A DNA stretch of 64,000 nucleotides from Odontesthes bonariensis (lineage: Eukaryota; Chordata; Actinopteri; Atheriniformes; Atherinopsidae), in NCBI RefSeq assembly GCF_027942865.1, contig NC_134516.1, positions 17,287,822-17,351,821 on the forward strand, read 5' to 3'. A program made the position numbers and the translations under genes. Shown piece after piece: positions 48,990 through 64,000 of this stretch (positions are counted from its first letter, which is position 1; each line of letters starts with the position of its first letter). The notes beneath the pieces were generated by a model, which made no database searches, was not told the DNA's origin, and saw only the letters and a list, made by a program, of their open reading frames with translations.

Positions 48990-49500
48990 TGTGAAGGAAT
49001 TTTGACTCACTCCTCTTTAGATCGTTGCCTCAGTTCATCGAGGGTTTGCAGTGTTCGTTTATGCATAGCTTCCTTAGGGTCCTACCACACCACTTCAAGT
49101 AAGATTGAGGTCATTACTTTGACTGGACGATTGCATAACCTGGTGTCTTTTCTCTTTAAGCCATTCGGTTCAGCCAAAGCTTTAGCAGTCAGACAGATGC
49201 TGACATCTTTTTTGTTCCCACGTTGGTAATGTGTTAACACACACCTGAATGCTCCAGACCAGCAAACTGACGAAACTTCTGTTTCTAAAGAGGTGCTCAC
49301 ACCAGCTGACAATCACTTAATCAAGCGTATTTGATTAGCAGCACCTGGCTGCCACTTACCCTCTTAATTCCTTTTAGCGTCATTTTTGTTGAATAAATAA
49401 TGACACTGTGTAATATGTCATGTGTTGTTCATTTGAAATTGTATTTACCTAAGATCTGGTGAGGACCATTGGACTTTTTTTCATCGTGTCCTGACACATA
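48990..49500 (-). pseudogene. Tc1-like transposon relic in gene desert
   Basis: Antisense pieces of a common fish Tc1-like element: the transposase-derived block around 49080-49200 (tttgactggacgattgc and gtcagacagatg), then a jump to the element's 5' region, gtgttaacacacacctgaat at 49230-49249 and ttgattagcagcacctggct at 49331-49350. It ends with aataaataatgacactgtgt at 49394-49413 and the terminal region. The central transposase has been deleted, so this copy is dead. Confidence 0.75.
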
Positions 49501-52139
49501 AACCTTCAAATTGAAAAGAGATTTTCCAGCACGGAAATTTTTTTAACGCGATGACCAGTTTGGAAATCATACATAAATGCAATATCCTATGCTTCACTCT
49601 CACTCGTATCAACATAGAATGATACGCAACAACAAACCGCTCATGTTATAACTGACTTATTTCAAAGATTCCAGCCATATCTCGTTTCATCCATACGATG
49701 ATGTGGAAGTCCCCGGGTGCTTTGTGAGCCGGATCGAATTACTCTGAAGTCACATCCCATGAGCCGACCTCATATGTTCAACGCGACCATATGTTGATTA
49801 AAAGAAGCACCAGAGGGGAACAGTTGTGTTTGATGACCTCTGACATTGCCACAGGAAAAAAAAGAAGAACAAATGTTGCAGATTAGCCAGTTGCAGTTAA
49901 CCTCTATTCTCTCTTTGTGCGAGTGGGTTTATCATACAATAGGCCTGTTGACAGCAGATTTAGAGGCAGACGACAGAAAGACCTCAGACAGGCTAAAGAG
50001 ATATGCTTTGAACAGGAAGCCATGATAATGACACAAACATGCTGCCCAAAAACATGTATTTCCTGTTTAGCTCCCGGGCTCTTTTTGTATCCCTGCAGAC
50101 GTAATGGTGGATATAGTTAATGAAAATGGTCAGGTGTTAACGTGTGGTTGGGCACATCCCCCCCTTCAACAGAGACAGCAAATGTAGCACCTTGGCGGGT
50201 AGTTGCCATGGAAATCCACAGTAAGTGCGGGTTGTCTCTGCTAGTGAGGGATAGATAATTGACTCAGAGGAAAACCAACCTGCAGATAATATGCAGGCCC
50301 CAAATCACAGGAGGAAAAGTCAGGGAATCGTCTCAGTATGCCATCTAGTAGAGCTTTCTAACAATGTAATAAATGAAAATGATGGCCAGCAGGAGTTGAT
50401 AACAGGATAACCAGAGTTGTTACACTTTATCCTCTCAGAATGACTGAAATCAGTTGCAGACTTAATGGGGATCCATCCAATAATGTGAAATATTTTGGTT
50501 TGAAGGAAAGCGTGTGCCAGCTGGCCAAGACAGTTCTTCCCCTCGAGACACATTTTTGGCTCCAAACAAATCAAATGTATGCACCTATGTCCATTAAGTG
50601 CAGACATGTCCACTCGGTAAGCGTTAATCAATCAGCCCCACTGATAATCATGCCAGTAACAAAGTGCCTTCAGAGGAGACACAATGCAGCAGGAACCAGA
50701 TGGCCAACAATATTTAAAAATAGACAACCCGGCAGAGTGTGCTGCGTTCATAATCTCCAAATACGCCAGCAGGACTGGTTCGATGCCGACTGCTTGGCAG
50801 GGAGAAAATCTCTCCACCAGAAAAACGAGCATCCCACCGCCAAACCCTAGGCAGTGACTCAGCGACAGCTGTTGCCATGGGTTACCAGGCAGGGCACCCA
50901 AGAGGGGATCAGCTCAGTGCTGACACATCTGACCCCCTCCAACCCCCCGCAGTGACTCCACCCTATCAGCTGCTCCATGTTCAAATCCTCCACTTTCTCT
51001 GGAGGCTCTCTGGTGCAGCACGCCGAGGAGGGGCAGGGACAGGGGAGGTGTTAATCCCATTTCAGAGCGTGGACCTGGCTAGTCTCCCTGCAATAACCCA
51101 CTAACCTGCACATCTCCCAGATACAGAGTAATACCTTATTAGGAGCAGCTAATTTAACACCAATCCACTTACTCTAACGAACATGTAAGATTGGACTGCT
51201 GTGTTGCCTGAGATCGATCGCACCCTCATTCTGGGAGACAAGAAACGGTCATGTACTGTGATCAGGCCTCTTCTTTGCTTTCAATCACTTTAGTGCTGAT
51301 CCTCCCTTCTCAATACTGCAACAAAGACACATCTGACGCGTTTGATAGTGTTAGTTCGTGTCCCATGTAATCACACTCTTAGCTTATCGCATTGGACATG
51401 AATCATTACAGCAGTCACAATGACTGGGATTTTTCTCCAAAGCTCAGTAATTTGAGTGAAAGACCTCCTAAATGTTTTCTCATTAGTTTTTACACACTCT
51501 TAATGCTTCCAGAAAAACGTCATCAATGCCGCGCTAATGACATTAAGGCTTTGCAGGAGGCGGCTAATTTAGGACACAGGCAGTTTAGGGCAAAGGGCTA
51601 AGTAAATCTCCTGCTGAGGCTACACCCTGTACTCTGGCTCAGGTCAGGGCACAATGTCTCATAAGCCACTGCTCACAGCTGGGTCAGTAGGTAGGTGTAC
51701 AAGCAACTCAAGACACTCCTGCGTTTCCTCCTCTTAAATGCAGTCAAATTAGCTTGTAAAGCCTTTAGCTTAGATTATGTTTACCTAAAAATTATAGCTC
51801 CTCAGTTGGTCGTGTCTACTTCCTGGATAACAATTAGTGTCTCATGGTCTTTCCCCATAATCAGACAGTTTGAAGTAAGGTTTGAGTTGACAGTTTAGTT
51901 AGCAAACTAATATAGTTTCAGTTCACTTAATTTCCTCTACCAGGATCACCTTTTCCATATTTAAGCCTTCAAGTTATTTGAACGTAACGGTGGCATCTCA
52001 AGTCTAATGGACTAGAACCAAACCAAAGTTAGTCCAGTCGTAGCTTAAGAGTGAGGACTTTACAGCCGTGTTGAGTGGATAAGTGTCAAGGATTTGTGCA
52101 GCTTTGTTAGAGGAAGCACTCTGCAGAACACTTTTTTTT

Positions 52140-52460
52140 TTTTAGTAACAAATTCTTTTATTACAACATTTCACGGTTTTTCCATTTCTGGTAATGGTTT
52201 GTGGCAGAACATCATGACTGCTGGGAATTTACAAACTCCAGATCATTTTGATCGACGGTTCAAAGCAAACACATAGAACCAATTACTGGAATAACTTTTT
52301 CCTCATTTGGAGACAATTCAGAGAGATTGCGACACAAAAGCTACCCCGAATCACTCCGACAAATAGGGCCAAAGTACAATTTTTTAACCGTAAATAAGGT
52401 CCATTTCGGCATCTCCCAGATCAAGATGGAATCCATTATATTTACTCCTTATGAGCATAC

Positions 52461-52491
<31 letters not shown>

Positions 52492-52937
52492 CATTGTGAC
52501 AAACAGTATCAATTTTTGGGCATTTACATTTTGGCCAGCGTACAAACAAAGTTGTGCATTTCCGAAAATTAGAAGACGAAAAAAAAGCTTGACGCCTCAG
52601 CTTTGGCGCAAAAAGCAGCCACACATTAAGTTGAGTGGTAAAGATGGTGGTTTTGGTGAGACGTTGAGCTTCCCGGGACGCAGGCCACACCCCGTCCCTC
52701 AGGCTGCACGTCGGTGCAGGCGAGAACAAGAGTGGCATTTGCTGAGGGGACAGGGCCGACTGTCCCAACGAAGGAACCATCCGTCCATGGGCTGTGAAGC
52801 TCGGTTATGGTCATCGTTTCATAATTTCGGTTACAAAGTTATACAGCTATAAAGAAGTGACTGAAAACAAGGCAATGCAGGAGGAGGAGGAGGAGGAGGA
52901 CGTGGGGGTGTACAGTGCATGACGGGAGGGAGGGGCT
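52140..52937 (-). other. tmsb4x: tmsb4x 3' UTR
   Basis: The sequence has no open frame. The minus-strand AATAAA at 52157-52162 suggests cleavage near 52140, giving about 800 nt. The stretch includes an A-run on the + strand at 52461-52489 and a GGA repeat at 52880-52899. A shorter form cannot be excluded. Confidence 0.6.
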
Positions 52938-54492
<1,555 letters not shown>

Positions 54493-54545
54493 CGAAGAGT
54501 TGGCTGTTAAGTTGATGGTCTCTGGTCGGAACGTTGCAGCAGTAG
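54493..54545 (-). promoter_or_regulatory. tmsb4x: tmsb4x non-coding exon 1 and promoter
   Basis: The donor CTCTTCG|gtaagc ends an exon at 54493 on the minus strand, which pairs with the acceptor at 53178. A TATA-like stretch, CTATATCTAA, lies at 54568-54577, about 30 bp above a start near 54540. An octamer-like ATTAGCATAT lies at 54583-54592. The start site is inferred from this spacing only. Confidence 0.6.
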
Positions 54546-54599
54546 TGGCGCGTCTTTGCGCAAGCGTTAGATATAGTCAGAAATATGCTAATGACATCT

Positions 54600-56150
54600 G
54601 ACATCACCAGCTCACATCCTCCAAGTCCCCCCTGCTGGTGGGGCAGAAACCTCCATCCGCATTCCAAGGCCAAAAAAATAAAAAATCTGAAACCCTTTAG
54701 TGCGGCTTCACGTTTTCATGCCCCAAAAGGCAAGGGAAGGAAAATGGGGATTTATTTTGCGTTTATGAAGGGAACAAACAACAACAACAAAAAAAGTTGA
54801 GATTGTCCTGACTTTCCTAATCTTATACCACAACCCCCTTACATTTCAGTTTATCCCTCACACGGATGTTTATTGATAAGCACCATCACTTTAACTGCAC
54901 TCTATATCGAAAAGAAACACAAAAGACTCTTCTTTTACAACAGCTGCACACAAAACGCTCTTCCCCATTAGCATGGAGTCCGCGTGGCCGCCCATTTATG
55001 CACGCTCGGCTCCACCTGGTGGCAGCTTAACATGCAACCCCACTCTCTCCTGCTGGACTTTTCACTGCATGCACAAAGCCCGTCAGCCCTCCTTGGTGTG
55101 TATTTGAAGAAAACTGCTTGTGCGAGTGGGAAAGCTGAACCATTGTGCAGCCACAAAAAAGGGCAAAACGCTCTCCTTCGATGGACCTTTTTAGGATTTT
55201 TCTCCCATTACATTTGGAATTTGAGCCAGTTTGAATATCAAAAACACGAATGAGCTTGAGTATAATCAGTATAATTAGAACATGCTTGTTGGTTTCATGG
55301 TTTATAATCACAGCCTATGAACGCAGGACTCACTGACCCACAGCTGGTATTTAAAGAAGAAAAACTACGTAACTTACTAATTCAGACAAATATATGGCTA
55401 ATTTTATAAATGGCTTTATAGGCTGTCAAATGAGCAAAATGCAACAGAAATATTTTAAGACCTAAATACACTGGCAGCCACTTCATCTGATGCGTCACAG
55501 TTTTACTGTGATAAGCCTAAAACCGTTGTTTTGGGGGTTTTTGTTTTATTTTTAGAGTAAACTGGTGCTTATCACTCCCCCCCATGTTGCTTTTTCCTTT
55601 CCTTTTCACAGCCAGGCAAAAAATGAAGGATGCTTCCAAAAAGTGAGCGGTCACATGGCAATAAAAAAATGCATGGTTGACTCGATACCGAGGGTGGGGT
55701 CAACTTACAAAACTGTCCGAATTTGTTTGGTTTTTATCCCAATTGTCCCTTGAGGCACAGCAGACTGCTCAGTGGTTTGAAGGCACAAACCCATTAAGAT
55801 CAACCATTTGTTCAGATTCAAGTTCACCAATGACCAGTTTACGGCAGTTATTCAGAGGGCAAATTTGCAGTCAATTTGCAGTTAGTGCCAGTGCATTATG
55901 CAGTGAAAGGAAATAAAATGGCTTATAAAGCTGCAAAGGAGTCGGCCCAGAGATTAACTTTAGCCAGACAGAAATAAAAAATAAACATAAAGCAGAAAAC
56001 AAAGGAGACATGGGGAAAACAACAACATTTGGTTTAACGAAATGTAAATAATAAGAATAAGAGCAATGCGAAGGACCAGAGAAGATAAGATGTGAAGAGT
56101 GAGACAAAATGACACCCGTTGGTGGACAAAGTAGAGACGACCATGATGCA
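54600..56150. other. Intergenic DNA between prps2 3' end and tmsb4x promoter
   Basis: About 1.5 kb with no recognisable gene. In mammals TLR7 and TLR8 occupy this interval. No leucine-rich-repeat or TIR-domain coding remnant is seen in any frame. Confidence 0.65.
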
Positions 56151-57227
56151 TCTGTACGCAATTTCCAAAGCTTTATTATTATCAAAGGAACGCTTCTCTT
56201 CTGTTACATTAAAAAAAAAAAAAAAAAAGAGGGAAAAGAAAAGCGAAGAAAATCACACCCCCCCCCCCATAAACATTTAAGCCGCTTTCAGTCAAACTGT
56301 GAAACCTGCCTGATTGGAACAGAAGTGAGCGACAATGACACGACATTAAAACAAATTAAGGCTGGAATCGTCACACTTTACCAAAGCTTTGGGCTTAATC
56401 ACTTTTCATGACCTTTTTAAGAGCGTGGGTGAAACACCCACTACACCTCGTATTAGTTTTAACACATTTTTTTCTTTGTTAAAGCAATTGTAAGTAATAA
56501 ATCAGAGGGTTGCCATACAAACTAGGGAGAGCAGCTTACTGGGAGATATGACACAGCAGAAAAATGCGCCAGTGCATCCGGTGAAAGTCACTAAAAAAAG
56601 AGTGAGGTAATTGAGTGGAATTTCTTTTTTGTGTTCGTGATCTCATTAACACAATTCTAATGGCAGCGGAGCTTTTAAACTGCGGCCAGGGAGAAAATAT
56701 TACAATCAACCAAGGATGATTGCGAGTTAAAAAGGTTAAACTTTAATACTTTGAGGAGACATTGAAGCAAACACTCGGGGTGCAGGGTACATGTTTTTTT
56801 TTTTTAAAAATTAAAAATCACTAAAGCAGAGAAGGGCCTAAATCTTTCCTATCACATGCCAGAGTGGCAGGCTTCATCTAAAGTAAATCCGCTGAGGTAA
56901 AAACTAAGACAGGATGTGGCGTAATGGACCCTTTGGTTAAAGAGAAAGCCAGGCATCACGCTCATGGCTCAAGATAAACGGATGATGAAAAAAAAAAAAA
57001 ATTAAAAAAAATGGAAACTCATAAATACAAACTTGAACTTTGAAGGAGGAAGTGTCGTTTTGCTCCATTTGCTGGGTGAAAGTGTCACTGACGGTGTGTG
57101 GGGGAAGCGACCTTTAGAAAGGTCACATGTACGAGGCCATCGGGCCTTTCTGCGGGATGGGATGGCCTAAAGTGCCAGCCGGGTGACCTGATGGGGAGGG
57201 TGGTGGTGGTGGAGCGGGGGGGCCTCT
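56150..57227 (-). other. prps2: prps2 3' UTR
   Basis: About 1.08 kb downstream of the stop, to a minus-strand AATAAA at 56172-56177. The first part, 57050-57227, is GC-rich with GGT repeats. There is no open frame of interest. Confidence 0.6.
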
Positions 57228-62211
<4,984 letters not shown>

Positions 62212-62252
62212 TCAAGTTTGATACTTCATTCCGGAATTCGAGAGTAGATATT

Positions 62253-62700
62253 CGGGATGGGACGATATGCTTTGATCACGATTCTTGATAATTGCGATTC
62301 GATATAAATCAGGAATTGCAATTTTCTTCCTCCTTAAAAAACAAACAAGTTGAATCATACACTTCTAGAATGAATGTCGTTCCCATAAATAACGCACATC
62401 AGTCTGTTTCAGTCAGTCCAGCAGCTGACATTTATTTCAACTGAGAGAAAAAGAGGCATTTTTTAAAGTTTACAGTTACAAAATGAATTGAAATGTCCAC
62501 ACAGCACAAATGTGGGCTAGTTTTAACATAACTTAATGTGATGAATTGATGAAGTTTATCTGGACACGGATATGACGTAATATAATCGATTCAGGGGAGA
62601 AAAATTGATTTTTAAAATCATCCCATAAAAAAAAATAAATAAATAAAATAAAATAAAAAAATCGCGATATGTACATGAATCGATTTTTTCGCCCACCCCA
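62253..62700. mobile_element. Degenerate non-autonomous DNA transposon in prps2 intron 1
   Basis: The left end, gggatgggacgatatgc with gattcttgataattgcgatt, and the right end, atcgcgatatgtacatg with cgattttttcgcccacccc, are imperfect inverted repeats of the TGGGCGA/ATCG-rich type seen in fish hAT-like MITEs. The interior is AT-rich with an A/AAAT run at 62628-62660 and no coding capacity. The superfamily is tentative. Confidence 0.5.
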
Positions 62701-64000
62701 AGTAGATTTTGAATAAATAAGAGGCGCAGCAAACGCACACCACACAAGGAGACATACTGCTGCCTGCTGAAGAGTAGATTTCAATTTTTAAAAGCCTCAA
62801 GATGGCAGTCAAGAAAAAAAAAAACCTCATTCGAAGCTGTGTTGGCATCCATTTTGTGAAGAGTGAAAGCGGAAGATCGGAGAATCAGTTTTGGGGAGTT
62901 GAAGGGTCAAGTTAACCATCTCACACTGTGGTTGTTACGACCCGTATATGCGTGTACTGGCGGCGGTTTGCAGGCTTCGCATCTACTCGGAGAAGCGAAG
63001 TTTCAGGAGTAGCAACGCTTCTAGATTAATGTCGTGCACAGCTGCAGCGATAAAGAATTCTGGATCACTGGGCATTTTTCACCTGGTTCTTTCAGAGACT
63101 TGTACCACAGACAGCTGGGATTCTCAGGTACAAAGATTCGCAGCTCTCGTGGTCGGACTGAGTCTCTTGCTTCCCCGGCGTCTCAGCTAAAAGCTCTGCA
63201 GCCGCGGCCTGAGGACATTGTTTCAGTCAAATCTTTTTTTTTTTAAAAAAAAAAAAAAAGCTTCACTCAACTAGCCTTCTTGCTGTGGTCTATTCGAGCT
63301 GATCTGAGATCTGTTCATCGGGGTGCTGTGTGAACAAACCGTTTAGTTTCTGAGTTTCTTTGGGCCCCATCTTTACTCACTTCTGCCCAGGTGCCAGCAC
63401 TGAGCCACGATAAAAGTCTCAAACTACCACAACTGCATGTCTAATCAATAGAAAATGGTAACTCCACTGAGAGACTAAACCTACGATGGCTGTAGTGAGA
63501 AACAAAAAGACACAAAACAAAAGACTTTCAGTCTGGCAACCCCCTGTGCAGGGGCCCCGTTTTCTTAAAAGCCCCGACCCGGGACAAAACGTTTATGGGC
63601 AATGAGTGTTCATCTACTCAGCTTTAGCTGCAACTAAACCTGTGTGTGAGAGCAGGCTTGAAGATTCCCCGAAGAGAGTTTGAGGCAAAAATCCCACAGC
63701 TCGTCTGAGAACATTGGAGAAACTTTATGTAGTGCTTACGTAGCCCAAAGCATTCACAAAACCAGCAGCGCATGTGTGAAACATTCCTCTGTGGAGATCG
63801 CCAGGTCCTCCCGGCCTGAGTCATGTGATAGCTACACACGTTCAGTTGTTCAGGGTGCGAGCTGGACCTGTACAGTCGGTCACAAGGCCTGTAGTATGTT
63901 TGGGTGAGGCAGACGCTCTGACACGAGTTTGACTCAAACTGCAAATGCTCAGTCTCAACCGGTCCAAAGTTACGATCAAACACAGGTTACCAAGATGTTT
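62701..64000 (-). other. prps2: prps2 intron 1 (continues beyond window)
   Basis: No exon encoding the prps2 N-terminus is present on the minus strand up to the right edge, so intron 1 is longer than 1.88 kb. I see only A-runs (63240-63259) and nothing else to call. Confidence 0.7.

Larger units (their letters stand above)
21791..52130. other. Gene desert of about 30 kb between tceanc and tmsb4x
   Basis: I find no open frame with a recognisable protein motif or a splice-supported exon set. The longest frames (for example 24514-24930, 28039-28373, 47587-48033 and 50440-50850) have no family features and occur where stops happen to be rare. The interval contains microsatellites, a SINE, a LINE 3' tail, a Tc1 relic, a pyrimidine tract and an inverted duplicate pair, all listed separately. 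In mammals the equivalent interval is much longer and holds EGFL6. Enhancers for the flanking genes are plausible but cannot be proved from one sequence. Confidence 0.6.

Noticed and set aside
50440-50850. 136-codon + strand open frame
   Set aside because: No recognisable family, no splice or start context of note; treated as possible conserved non-coding DNA instead.
63624-63983. 119-codon minus-strand frame near the right edge
   Set aside because: It could have been prps2 exon 1, but it does not resemble the N-terminus of any PRPP synthetase and lies within intron 1.

Overview
The window is vertebrate nuclear DNA, almost certainly from a teleost fish. Its genes are split by GT-AG introns, sit far apart, and encode vertebrate-specific proteins. 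The interspersed repeats are fish types: an intact RTE/Rex3-like LINE ending in GATG repeats, several Tc1-like relics, a tRNA-derived SINE and non-autonomous DNA transposons. I do not name a species.

Layout. 1-9000: the last four coding exons and 3' UTR of gpm6b (+ strand); its final intron holds the LINE (2738-5798). 9000-12172: tail-to-tail interval between gpm6b and rab9a. 12173-12778: rab9a (-), with its coding sequence in one exon and a GC-rich non-coding first exon near 16574-16700. 16948-17301: an unusual interleaved inverted-repeat element. 20093-20296: a MADF-domain fragment. 20484-21479: tceanc (-), with a YY1-type promoter near 21780. 21790-52130: a roughly 30 kb stretch in which I find no convincing gene, only microsatellites, a SINE, a LINE tail, a Tc1 relic and an 84-bp inverted duplication. 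52140-54545: tmsb4x (-). 56150 to beyond the right edge: prps2 (-), exons 2-7 in the window and exon 1 outside. A DNA transposon nested inside a Tc1 relic lies in its last intron.

The order and relative strands (gpm6b opposite to rab9a, tceanc, tmsb4x and prps2) match human Xp22.2 as I recall it (PRPS2, TMSB4X, TCEANC, RAB9A, GPM6B). This independently supports the gene names. The mammalian neighbours TLR7/TLR8, EGFL6, TRAPPC2 and OFD1 are not seen here. The genes do unrelated jobs (neuronal membrane proteolipid, late-endosome GTPase, transcription factor-like protein, actin-monomer buffer, PRPP synthesis), so the block is conserved synteny and not a functional operon-like system. I found no clear case of a new biological system. 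The most unusual structures are the interleaved foldback at 17 kb, the inverted 84-bp duplication in the gene desert and the nested transposons in prps2.
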